From contig CALEMW010000009.1 of assembly GCA_937910695.1 (NCBI GenBank), forward strand, positions 1 to 64,000: DNA of 64,000 bases, read 5' to 3'. The translations under genes were made by a program, and so were the position numbers. This document shows positions 48,886 to 57,664 of the stretch, piece by piece (the first letter of the stretch is position 1; every line of letters starts with the position of its first letter). Origin of the DNA: an uncultured bacterium. GTDB taxonomy: Bacteria; Krumholzibacteriota; Krumholzibacteriia; LZORAL124-64-63. The notes beneath the pieces are model-generated. The model did not search any database. It was not told the origin of the DNA and saw only the letters and a list, made by a program, of their open reading frames with translations.

Positions 48886-51075
48886 TCAGTCGGAGTCCAG
48901 AGTCTTGAAGGCCTGCGCCAGAAGCTGGTCGGGTGTCTGGAAGGGACCGGGGTAGAGCGCGCGACCGTGTTTGACGGACAGGTTCGGTGCGCCAAGGGAC
49001 TGGCGCATCAACTCGATGACGCGGTGCTCGAGGTGGGAGACGGCGTTGGTGTCCTCCGGTGCGATCACAAGGGTCACGCCGTCCGGCATCAGGTGGATGG
49101 TGTCGGAACTCCGCACGAGTCGTTCGAGGGCGCGGCTGGTGGATTCGGCCAGATCTGGACCCACGTCGTCGGGCAAGCGGAAGGCGGAGACCGAGAAGGC
49201 CACATGGTAGCGATCGGCCCGGTCCATCTCCCTGCGCAGTAGGAGCTGGAGGTCCGGCTCCCTGACCGGTGCTGCAGGTACTGTTTCGGCCAGTGCAGAC
49301 CTGCCGGCCTGGGTCGTCTGCGGAAGGAGCGCGGCGAGACGGACCGCGAGTTCGGCGTCGAAGGTCGAGAAGATGCGGCTGTCGCCGGCGTCATGACGCT
49401 CCTTCCCCACCAGGATCAACCCACAGGCGGGCTGACCGGCGGCAGGAACGACAAGTACCGCGGCGTCGGGGTCTTCGTTGCGGCCGGGATCGACACCGGC
49501 GCTCAGCCAACGTCCATCGCCGGCGGCGGCCATGAGCTCGCGGGCGCGACGGGACCAATCTTCGCTGCTCCAGCCGGCGGGCGGTGCCGCGGATTCGGGA
49601 AGCAGTTCGCCGCCGTTGATGAGATAGGTGCGTCGGGCGCCCACGATACGGGCGACGGCGACTCGCAGCGCCGTGAGGGCGGAGGGGCCGGTGCCGCCGT
49701 CGTGGGGTGGGCGGCGATCGGACATATAAGCGAGGAGCTCCTGCTGGCGGTGGATCTGGTTTCGGCGCAGGAACCGGCGCATCAGTCCGGGAAGACGCCG
49801 TTCCAACAGCCCGACCACGGCAGCGCTGCGGGCCTGGAAGCGATGGGCGTCGGCGGCGTTGCCGAAGGTCAAGCCGAGAACAGCCGTCAGGTGCGGACGT
49901 CCGACTGGCAGGAAGAACAGGGTGAGTTCGTCGTCGCCGTCGGCCGCGACCTGGCGGGCGATCACCGACCGTCCCGTGGCCAGTACGTCGTTCCACGCGG
50001 GATGGGTCTGAGGCACGGTGCCGACTCTCGTATCGCCGCCGCTGTCGCTTTCGGCGAGGAGCAGGGTCCCGTCTTGACGCAGGACCGCCATCGAAGCGCC
50101 GTCAGCATCCAGATCCATGGTCAAGGCGCCGCTCCAGCCAGCCAGGGCCGACTCAAGGGACTCGGCGTCTTCGGCCAGAGACATCAGGTGTCGAGCCAGT
50201 CGCTGGCGGAGTTCACCTTCGCGTGTGCGCGCCACACCTTCGGCACGGGCGAGGATCGAGGCCGCGCGCAGGCCCAGGCTTTCGGCGGCGGCGAGGTGGT
50301 CGGCGTCGAAGGCCTGTCGTCCGGCTGTCCGCGAGAGATTCATCACTCCGAGGATCCCGGCTTCGGTTGGCAGGGGAATGCACAGAGATGCGGACAGGGC
50401 TCCGCGTTCGTCGCCGAGGCTGGCAGCATCGCGGGAAAGAACAATTTCCGAGATCCCGGACGCCGCCACGCGTCCGGCGATCCCCTGCCCCATCGTCACG
50501 CGGGTTCCATGCTGGACATCGAGGCTGAGACCGTGGGCGACGGCGATGAACAGTTCGTCGCCGCGGTGATCGAGAAGCATCAGAGAGCCGCCGTCGGCCT
50601 CGACTTCGTTCATCGCGAGGTTCAACAGCCAGGGCAGGAGCCGATCCCGGTCCAGGACGTCTTCGATCCTCGAGAGGGTGCTCTGAACATCGGCTGAGGG
50701 AATGGGTTGCGATGAGACAGGAGCCGCTTTGGCCGTTCGGCTGGGAGACGGCACAGGTCGGGCGGGTATCGGCGCCGATCGAGGGGCGGAAAAGGAATCG
50801 GTGTCTCGGTACTCGATATCGGCTCCGGCCTGGGCCGCCGCTTCGAGGGCAGAGGGTGCTGCGAACTTCGGACCCACCAGGATCGAACCGGCGGGAAGGC
50901 GGGCCGCCCTGAATGAAAGGTGAACCGGTACCCCCATTGCCTCGGCCACCAGCGTGCCGGTGGCGGCGCCGGTGGGGTCGACAATGCAACGCACCGCGAC
51001 GTCCTGCTCACTACCCAGGCGGGTCAGCAGATCGATCTCGGCATCGCCGGGCATGTAAAGCGCGACGGTTCTCAT
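48886..51075 (-). CDS. Multi-GAF protein with degenerate GGDEF-like C-terminus
   Basis: A 729-residue cytoplasmic protein. Residues 1-95 look Rossmann-like (VALYMPGDAEIDLL, AAGTLV-type turns, SILVGPKFAAPSALEAA), then a Pro/Ser-rich linker. Three GAF-like blocks follow (about 140-290, 310-440, 465-595; the first with DGGSLMLLD and GQGIAGRVAASG). The last 115 residues follow a GGDEF layout (EMDRADRYHVAFSVSAFRL ... VKHGRALYPGPFQTPDQLLAQA), but the GGDEF loop itself is missing (MPDGV at that place), so no cyclase activity is expected. It lies between mutS and mutL. Function not known. Confidence 0.72.
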   Translation of the reverse strand: MRTVALYMPGDAEIDLLTRLGSEQDVAVRCIVDPTGAATGTLVAEAMGVPVHLSFRAARLPAGSILVGPKFAAPSALEAAAQAGADIEYRDTDSFSAPRSAPIPARPVPSPSRTAKAAPVSSQPIPSADVQSTLSRIEDVLDRDRLLPWLLNLAMNEVEADGGSLMLLDHRGDELFIAVAHGLSLDVQHGTRVTMGQGIAGRVAASGISEIVLSRDAASLGDERGALSASLCIPLPTEAGILGVMNLSRTAGRQAFDADHLAAAESLGLRAASILARAEGVARTREGELRQRLARHLMSLAEDAESLESALAGWSGALTMDLDADGASMAVLRQDGTLLLAESDSGGDTRVGTVPQTHPAWNDVLATGRSVIARQVAADGDDELTLFFLPVGRPHLTAVLGLTFGNAADAHRFQARSAAVVGLLERRLPGLMRRFLRRNQIHRQQELLAYMSDRRPPHDGGTGPSALTALRVAVARIVGARRTYLINGGELLPESAAPPAGWSSEDWSRRARELMAAAGDGRWLSAGVDPGRNEDPDAAVLVVPAAGQPACGLILVGKERHDAGDSRIFSTFDAELAVRLAALLPQTTQAGRSALAETVPAAPVREPDLQLLLRREMDRADRYHVAFSVSAFRLPDDVGPDLAESTSRALERLVRSSDTIHLMPDGVTLVIAPEDTNAVSHLEHRVIELMRQSLGAPNLSVKHGRALYPGPFQTPDQLLAQAFKTLDSD

Positions 51076-51149
51076 GGTTCCGGGCCTCGTTTCAGGATTG
51101 AATCCAACCCTTTACCTATCGGCCGTGTCAATGAAAACCTGAGGAATGG

Positions 51150-53810
51150 TCAGGCGTCGTCCAGCTCGCGGCGGATGCGGACGAGCCACATGAAGGCGTC
51201 GACGGGGCTGAGCCGGTCAATGTCGAGATCAAGGAGGGCGGACAGGGCGTTGCGCTCGCGGTCGCTGAACAAGGACAGCTGGGCGTTTCCGGCGGCGTCG
51301 GCGGCCAGGGCGTGCCCGGCGGCGGCGGTGTCGAAGCGGACGGCTTCGCGGACATTGGCGTCGTTCCCCGAAAGGTCGGAGAGCAAGGCCTCGGCACGGC
51401 GCAGCACGGGCTCGGGCACTCCTGCGAGCCGGGCCACGTGAATGCCGTAGCTTTTGTCGCTGCAGCCCGGTTTGACGGCATGGAGGAAGATGATGCGTCC
51501 CTCCCACTCCTTCACGTCCATGCGCATGTTCACCAGGCGGGGCAGATCCTGTTCAAGGGCCGTGAGTTCGTGGTAGTGGGTGGCGAAGATGGTGCGTGGA
51601 CGAGGCCCCTCGTCGTGGTGAAGGAATTCGGTGATGGCCCAGGCCAGGGACAGTCCGTCGTAGGTGGAGGTACCTCGGCCGACCTCGTCGAGGATCACCA
51701 GGGATCGGCGCGAGGTCTGGTGGAGGATGCGGGCGGTTTCGCTCATCTCGGCAAAGAAGGTCGACTGCCCCCGGGCCACGTTGTCGCCGGCGCCGACACG
51801 GGTGAAGATGCGGTCCGCCACGCCGATCCGCGCGCTGCGGGCCGGCACGAAGCTTCCGGCCTGTGCCATGAGGGTGATCAGGGCCACCTGACGCAGATAG
51901 GTGGATTTGCCGCCCATGTTCGGTCCGGTGAGCAGGACGATCTGATTCCCCTCGCAGTCGAGGTCGGTGTCGTTGGGGATGAAGTCGTGGTCGAGCAGGC
52001 ATTCGACCACCGGATGACGGCCGCCGACGATGGCGAGGATCAGCGAATCATCGCAGGTCGGCCGGCAGTAGTCCCGCCGTTCGGCGAGTTCTGCGAAGGC
52101 GAAGAGCAGATCCAGGGACGCCACGAGTCCGGCGGTGCGGTGGAGTTCGCCGAGGTGGGCGGCGATATCGGCGAGCAGTTCGCCGAAGAGGGCTTGTTCC
52201 CTCTTCTGCATGCGCTGCTCGGCTTCGAGGATGGTCAGTTCGGCTTCCTTGAGTTCCGTGGTGTGGAAACGGGCCGCATTGACGAGGGTCTGCTTCTGGG
52301 TGTAGTGCTCGGGTACCTTGTCCAGGTGCTTGTTGGTGACTTCGAAGAAATATCCGAAGACCTTGTTGAATCCCACCTTCAGAGACGTGATGCCCGTAGC
52401 CGCGCGCTCCTGCTCCTGGAGTGAGGCGAGGAAGCCTTTGATATCGCTGGCGACGGCCTTGGCTTCGTCGAGGGCAGGGTCGATGCCGCGGCGGATGAAG
52501 TCGCCGGTCTTGGCTTGAGCCGGCGGCTGATCCACCAGCAGATCGAGGATGCGCGTGGCGAGGGAGCCGAGATCGGGCATGTGGCGAGCCCAGGGCATGG
52601 CGGGATGATCTTCATGTTCAGCTTCGAGAACGCAGACGGATGCTTCGCCTGCCGCACGCAGGGAGTCTCCGAGTTGTCGGGTCTGGGCCGGCCCCAGGCG
52701 GCCAGAGGCGGCGCGGACGCCCCAGCGGTCGAGGTCACCGATCCGTTTGAGGATCTTGCGCATTTCCTCTCGCCAGGAACGGTCCTTCACGGCGCCGTCG
52801 ATGCCGCGGTGCCAGGAGGCCAGGATATCCAGATCGGTCAGCGGTTCGGCGAGACGCCTCTCGAGCAGACGGCGCCCCATGGGCGTGACCGTGGCGTCGA
52901 GGTGGTGGATGAGGGTGCCCTCCCCCCGCTCGCCGCGGAAGGTACGGAAGACTTCGAGGTTACGCAGAGTCTCTTCGTCGAGGAGCAGGCTGTCGCCGCG
53001 CGATGCGAACTGGAGGGTCGTGACCTGGGCCGGACGCTTGAGGTTGAGAGTCGTCAGATAACGCAGCAGAGCGCCGGCGGCCGCAGCGGCGGCGGCGCGA
53101 TCTCCGCCAGCGAGACCGAAGGGAGACAGTTCCTTGACGCCGAAGTGGTCGCACAAGGTGTCGATGGCGAATCCGGGATGGAACCAGGCGGCGCTGACGG
53201 GATTGATCACGATTCCCGGCATGGCGGTGCGCCAGGCGTGGATCAGGGATGAAGCGGCGGTTTCCGGCACGATGATCTCGCGAGCAGCGTAGCGCTCGGC
53301 CAGGGATGTCACATCGGCTTCCTCGAGGCCGCAGCGGAATTCGCCGGTAGAAGCGTCGAGGATGGCCCAACCGTTGGGGCCGTCGGCGGTGGGCAGAAAC
53401 CCCAGACAGTAATGGCCTTGGTCGCCTCCGAGAAGCTCGGGAGCGGTCAGCGTGCCCGGGCTGATGATCTCGACGACTTCGCGTCGGACCAGCCCCTTGG
53501 CCAGGGCGGGATCTTCGACCTGCTCGCAGATCGCGACGGTGACTCCCGCCCGCAGAAGACGGCCGAGATAGGTGTCGAGGGCATGGTACGGCACGCCCGC
53601 CAAGGGCACGGGGTGATTGCTGTTCTTGTCGCGTGTGGTCAGGGTGACGCCGCAGATATCGGCCAGGCGGGCAGCGTCGTCGAAAAAGGTTTCGTAGAAG
53701 TCGCCCATGCGGAACAGGAGGATCGCGTCGGTGTGTTCCTTTTTGATCTCCATGTACTGGGCGAGCATCGGCGTGAGCTTGGCGCTCCCCTGGGGCGAGC
53801 TCTTGGTCAT
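51150..53810 (-). CDS. mutS: DNA mismatch repair protein MutS
   Basis: An 886-residue mismatch sensor. The N-terminal mismatch-binding motif MGDFYETFFDDA, connector and lever domains, and the ABC ATPase with GPNMGGKSTYLRQ, the DEVGRGTSTYDG D-loop and ATHYHEL are intact. ATG 53810 overlaps the SPOR gene stop (ATGA). Full length for MutS1. It works with the endonuclease-type MutL 5 kb downstream. Confidence 0.97.
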   Translation of the reverse strand: MTKSSPQGSAKLTPMLAQYMEIKKEHTDAILLFRMGDFYETFFDDAARLADICGVTLTTRDKNSNHPVPLAGVPYHALDTYLGRLLRAGVTVAICEQVEDPALAKGLVRREVVEIISPGTLTAPELLGGDQGHYCLGFLPTADGPNGWAILDASTGEFRCGLEEADVTSLAERYAAREIIVPETAASSLIHAWRTAMPGIVINPVSAAWFHPGFAIDTLCDHFGVKELSPFGLAGGDRAAAAAAAGALLRYLTTLNLKRPAQVTTLQFASRGDSLLLDEETLRNLEVFRTFRGERGEGTLIHHLDATVTPMGRRLLERRLAEPLTDLDILASWHRGIDGAVKDRSWREEMRKILKRIGDLDRWGVRAASGRLGPAQTRQLGDSLRAAGEASVCVLEAEHEDHPAMPWARHMPDLGSLATRILDLLVDQPPAQAKTGDFIRRGIDPALDEAKAVASDIKGFLASLQEQERAATGITSLKVGFNKVFGYFFEVTNKHLDKVPEHYTQKQTLVNAARFHTTELKEAELTILEAEQRMQKREQALFGELLADIAAHLGELHRTAGLVASLDLLFAFAELAERRDYCRPTCDDSLILAIVGGRHPVVECLLDHDFIPNDTDLDCEGNQIVLLTGPNMGGKSTYLRQVALITLMAQAGSFVPARSARIGVADRIFTRVGAGDNVARGQSTFFAEMSETARILHQTSRRSLVILDEVGRGTSTYDGLSLAWAITEFLHHDEGPRPRTIFATHYHELTALEQDLPRLVNMRMDVKEWEGRIIFLHAVKPGCSDKSYGIHVARLAGVPEPVLRRAEALLSDLSGNDANVREAVRFDTAAAGHALAADAAGNAQLSLFSDRERNALSALLDLDIDRLSPVDAFMWLVRIRRELDDA

Positions 53811-54811
53811 GATCCCGACTCCCCCTCCACCACCATGCAGGAGAGCCCGTGATCGCGCTGCAGTGCTTCGGCCCACTCCACCGCGCGTTGGCGCGACTGG
53901 AACGTTCCGGACCGTATGCGGTGGACGCCGTGCCCTGAGGCGTCGGTGCCGACGGCGATGACGAGGTCGCCGAGCCGCCCGCGCCATTCATCGACGAAGA
54001 CGAGGGCGCGACCGCGGTCGGCGAAGGCTCCCAGCTGAACAGAGTAGCGACCTGCCGCCTGAGCAGCAGCCGGGGACGGCGGTACGTCGGCGTGGGCCTC
54101 GCCGGTTTCGACGGCCTCGTGTCTGCGTGCCAATTCACGAATCCTGATCAGGGGCAGAGATTCCGGGAAGCGGTTTTCCAGCTCCCGCTCGAGGCGGAGA
54201 GCCTGGCGCGGATCAGAGCTGCGGCTGAGTTCCCAGGTTGCAGCCAGGACTTCTGCGCGACAGACGGGTGTGCCGGCCTTCTCGGCGTTGTCGTAGTAGC
54301 GCTTGGCCAGAGCGGCGTCTCCGGATGCGGCGGCGATTCGGCCCAACGTGTAACGGGCCCAGGCGAAGGAGGGATCGTCGGGTCGGACAGAAGCCAGGGC
54401 GTGGCGGGCGCTCACAAGATCCCCTGAACGACGGGCCAGCAGCCCGGCGAGGAATTCGGCACCGGGGGGCGGAGTCTGGTCTCCGGTCAGCACTGAGGTG
54501 AGATGCGAGGCGGCGGCTTCGCGGTCTCCCCTTCCCCAGGCGATCCAGGCGGCGTCGAGCCGGTGGGCGGGCAGGTCGGAACGCAATCGCTGGATGCTGG
54601 CGGGATCCTCGGCCAGCCGGAACTGCCAGGCGATCCCCGTCTCTGTAGCGAGTTCGTCGGCTGATGTCTCGGCGAGCAGTGTTTTGGCGGCGGCGATGTC
54701 CCCTTTGCGCCAGGCTGCTGCGACATCGTTCAGATCGGCGGCGAGACAGGTGGGCGCGAGGCAGCAGAGCAGGATCAGGACGATCCCTGCCATGCGGGTC
54801 CTCGACATCAT
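53807..54811 (-). CDS. Exported SPOR-domain protein with TPR-like helices
   Basis: A 334-residue protein: signal peptide (GIVLILLCCLAPTCLA), an Ala-rich helical repeat region resembling TPRs (about 25-230), and a C-terminal SPOR domain (YSVQLGAFADRGRALVFVDEW ... HRIRSGTFQSRQRAVEW), which binds denuded septal peptidoglycan. Likely periplasmic and linked to division or cell-wall work. Coupled by four-base overlaps to lapB upstream and mutS downstream. Confidence 0.85.
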   Translation of the reverse strand: MMSRTRMAGIVLILLCCLAPTCLAADLNDVAAAWRKGDIAAAKTLLAETSADELATETGIAWQFRLAEDPASIQRLRSDLPAHRLDAAWIAWGRGDREAAASHLTSVLTGDQTPPPGAEFLAGLLARRSGDLVSARHALASVRPDDPSFAWARYTLGRIAAASGDAALAKRYYDNAEKAGTPVCRAEVLAATWELSRSSDPRQALRLERELENRFPESLPLIRIRELARRHEAVETGEAHADVPPSPAAAQAAGRYSVQLGAFADRGRALVFVDEWRGRLGDLVIAVGTDASGHGVHRIRSGTFQSRQRAVEWAEALQRDHGLSCMVVEGESGS

Positions 54812-55980
54812 TCGCTCACCGTCGTGCGGGCCGGGCCGGGCTCGACGCCGTCGAAAGCGTGGCAGGCCGGACAGAACCAGTGTACTTCCGCGAAGGGAGC
54901 ACCGCAGTCATGACAATGCCATTGCCGCGGTCCGGTCCGCGTATGGAGGGCGTCCCAGATACGCGTGAAGTCACTGTCGGGCAGGTCCTGGATCAAGATG
55001 CGCAGGAAGGGCGCGGCGGCGGCGAGGGTCAGGCGTTCGTCGCCGGATTTGCTTTCGAGAACACGGATCGCCATTTCACGGTCGCCGACTTTTTCGTGCA
55101 GAAGGGCCAGGGCGATCCACAGCGAAGCCGGGGCGCGATCGGACTGGCAGGCGCTCTCGAGAACGGGAATCGTCCGTTCATAGCGGCCGCTGTCGAGCAG
55201 AGACTTCTGCAGGACGGGCAGCAGGAGTTCTGATTCCTCCGGCGCGTGGAGCAATCCGGACGTGGCGATTTCGGCGGCCTTTTCCGGTTCGCCGTTCTGC
55301 AGTTTGATCAAGGCGCGGACATGAGCTACCCGGGCGGCGTAAGGTCCGTCTTCGGCCACGTCCTTCAGCAGTCGTCCAGCATCGCGAGTCGCATCGTTGC
55401 GGATGGCGTCGAGAGCGCGGTCGAGTTGGAAGAGTTCGTGGCGGCGCTGAAAGGAGTCCTGGTGATCGGCATCGACGCGGCGCACCGCTTCCCGCAGGGT
55501 CCGGGCCGCTGCGTCGTGATCCCCCTGGCCGAGCCATTGCCGGAAGCGGGCGTGCCAGAAACGGGGTGTGGCGGGCTTGCGCTTTTGGAGGTCGTCGAGC
55601 AGGGCCCGTGATTCGTCCCAGCGGCCGAGGTCGTTGAGGTCTTCGGCGAGGGCCAGGGCGATGGAGGTGCGCTTGGTGCGGTCCAGCCCAGGCCGGGCCG
55701 CGAGGCCTCGATGCAGTGCGGCGGCGCGGCGGGCATCGCCGTTCTTGCGCAGGAACAGGCCCAGCTGGAGATAGGGATCGACCGACTCGGGCGCGGCTGA
55801 CACGGCTCGGCGCATGGCCTCGATGGCTGCAGGACGGTCCCCGCCCAGCCAGAGCTCTAAACCACGCGTGTAGTCGTCTTCCTTGGCCGAGGCATCGGGA
55901 CGCTGCTGCAGGACGAACCAGAGCACACCGCCGAGAAGGACGGCGACGCCGCCGATCACTGAGAATTCGGCCAGGCCCAT
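54808..55980 (-). CDS. lapB: LapB-like TPR protein with zinc ribbon
   Basis: A 390-residue protein: N-terminal membrane helix (GGVAVLLGGVLWFVLQQ), a long TPR array, and a C-terminal rubredoxin-like zinc ribbon (WHCHDCGAPFAEVHWFCPAC). This is the layout of LapB (YciM), which in E. coli directs LpxC to FtsH and so limits LPS synthesis. lapA lies directly upstream, as in E. coli. Confidence 0.88.
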   Translation of the reverse strand: MGLAEFSVIGGVAVLLGGVLWFVLQQRPDASAKEDDYTRGLELWLGGDRPAAIEAMRRAVSAAPESVDPYLQLGLFLRKNGDARRAAALHRGLAARPGLDRTKRTSIALALAEDLNDLGRWDESRALLDDLQKRKPATPRFWHARFRQWLGQGDHDAAARTLREAVRRVDADHQDSFQRRHELFQLDRALDAIRNDATRDAGRLLKDVAEDGPYAARVAHVRALIKLQNGEPEKAAEIATSGLLHAPEESELLLPVLQKSLLDSGRYERTIPVLESACQSDRAPASLWIALALLHEKVGDREMAIRVLESKSGDERLTLAAAAPFLRILIQDLPDSDFTRIWDALHTRTGPRQWHCHDCGAPFAEVHWFCPACHAFDGVEPGPARTTVSE

Positions 55981-56294
55981 CAGTCGACCTCCGGGGAGCC
56001 GTCAAGATCCTGGAGGGGCAGTGCGCGCAGTTCGGCGATCTCCTTGTCGCGGTCGCGCAGATCCCGCTGCAGGCCGCGCAGGCGTCCCCGCAGGCGCAGC
56101 TCACGGATACCGCCCAGAAGCATGCTCAAGATGATGCCCAGCAGGAGCGATCCGGCGAGGACGTAATAGAGGGGGATGTCGAGGTACTCGCGACCGAAGG
56201 CGCGGAGGTCCACCGACTGCCCGCTGTTCTGGGCGAACAGCACAGCCAAGGCCACTGCAACGAGCAGGGCGACGATCCACTTGATCAAGGACAT
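55980..56294 (-). CDS. lapA: LapA-domain protein
   Basis: A 104-residue protein with two membrane helices (KWIVALLVAVALAVLFAQN and VLAGSLLLGIILSMLLGG) and a charged C-terminal coiled coil, the DUF1049/LapA pattern (NSGQSVDL between the helices). Its stop shares one base with the lapB start. Partner of LapB in LPS regulation. Confidence 0.85.
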   Translation of the reverse strand: MSLIKWIVALLVAVALAVLFAQNSGQSVDLRAFGREYLDIPLYYVLAGSLLLGIILSMLLGGIRELRLRGRLRGLQRDLRDRDKEIAELRALPLQDLDGSPEVD

Positions 56295-56308
56295 GGGGGC
56301 TCCTCCCG

Positions 56309-57664
56309 TCAGACAGCAACGCCGAAGAAGGTCGTGGCTTCGCAGCCCGTGATGCGGACACTGAGGGTCTGCCCCACGAAGCCTTCATGATCCAGCAGCA
56401 GAACCTTGCGGTTGTGGAGGCTGCGCGCCCTCCAGGCTCCGGCGGGTCGCCGGGCCTCGTCTTCCACCGCTACGTCCCAGACCTCGCCCACCGCCGCGGA
56501 CGCCATCGAGGACCAAACGTTCTCCTGCAGGGCCATGAGTTCGGCCAGTCGCTCCTTCTTGACTTCGAGCGGCACGTCGTCGTCCAGCTTGGCCGCCGGA
56601 GTTGCCGGTCGCTCCGAATACTTGAAGTTGAAGGTCTGATCGTATCGGACCTCCCGCACCAACTCAAGGGTCATGCGGAAGTCTTCGTCGGTCTCTCCCG
56701 GAAAACCGACAATAAAATCCCCTGAAAAAGTGACTCCTGGCAGCCAACGGCGCGCCGTAGCGACGAGACCAAGGTACTCTGCGGCCGTATAATGTCGCTT
56801 CATGCGCCGCAGCACGCGGTCGCTACCGCTCTGGGCTGGAACATGAAGCCAGGGGCAGACCTTGTCCAGTCCGCTCATGGTCTTCACGAGCTCTTCATTC
56901 ATGTCGCAGGGGTGTCCTGTCAAAAATCGGATGCGCTCGAGACCCACGATGGGGTTCAGGCGCTGCAGCAGTCCGGCGAAGTTCAGGCCCGGCGCCCGGT
57001 AGGCCGTGACGTTCTGTCCCAGCAGGGTGACTTCACGGCCGCCGGCGGCGACGATGTCGCGGATCTCCTGCTCGATGACTTCGGGGGCCTTCTCGCGCTG
57101 AGGTCCGCGCGTGGCCGGTACGATACAGTAGGTGCACTTGTAGTCGCAGCCCTTGTGGATGGTCACGAGATGGGAGTTGTTGGTGGGGTAAGCATCCGGC
57201 GGCGCGACGTAGTGGACGTCGGCCTGGTGGCCGGTGGCGACGTTGAGCTGCTTGGGACCGTCTTTGTCGCCACGAACCCTGGCGACCGCCAGGTCCAGCA
57301 TGCCGGGCAGTTTGGCGTACTGGTCGACACCGAGGACGAGGTCGGCCTTCCGTTCACCCTTGGCCAGGTCGTCGGCCATCCGTTCGGCCATGCAGCCGGT
57401 CACCCCCACCACCGCCGTTTTTGACAGGCCGCGTCGGTTGAGACTGCGCAGTTCGCCGACGCGGCTATGGATCTTGTGCTCGGCGAGATCGCGAACCGAA
57501 CAGGTGTTCAGCAGCACGACGTCGGCGTCGTCGACGGTCTCTGCGCGGGCGTAGCCGTGCTCGTCGAGTATGCCGTACATGACCGAGGTGTCGTAGGAGT
57601 TCATCTGGCAGCCGTAGGTCTCGATGAAGACCTTGACGCGGCCGTCCCGGGCGGAACCGCTCAT
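56309..57664 (-). CDS. miaB: tRNA-2-methylthio-N6-dimethylallyladenosine synthase
   Basis: A 451-residue radical SAM methylthiotransferase. The N-terminal UPF0004 domain has IETYGCQMNSYDT and NTCSVRDLAE with three cluster Cys (third in GCMAER); the radical SAM motif is CDYKCTYC; a TRAM domain follows. It acts on i6A37 made by MiaA. ATG 57664 overlaps the mtaB stop and has AGAGGAGA upstream. The frame runs further upstream, but that part is antisense-like and not used. Confidence 0.96.
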   Translation of the reverse strand: MSGSARDGRVKVFIETYGCQMNSYDTSVMYGILDEHGYARAETVDDADVVLLNTCSVRDLAEHKIHSRVGELRSLNRRGLSKTAVVGVTGCMAERMADDLAKGERKADLVLGVDQYAKLPGMLDLAVARVRGDKDGPKQLNVATGHQADVHYVAPPDAYPTNNSHLVTIHKGCDYKCTYCIVPATRGPQREKAPEVIEQEIRDIVAAGGREVTLLGQNVTAYRAPGLNFAGLLQRLNPIVGLERIRFLTGHPCDMNEELVKTMSGLDKVCPWLHVPAQSGSDRVLRRMKRHYTAAEYLGLVATARRWLPGVTFSGDFIVGFPGETDEDFRMTLELVREVRYDQTFNFKYSERPATPAAKLDDDVPLEVKKERLAELMALQENVWSSMASAAVGEVWDVAVEDEARRPAGAWRARSLHNRKVLLLDHEGFVGQTLSVRITGCEATTFFGVAV

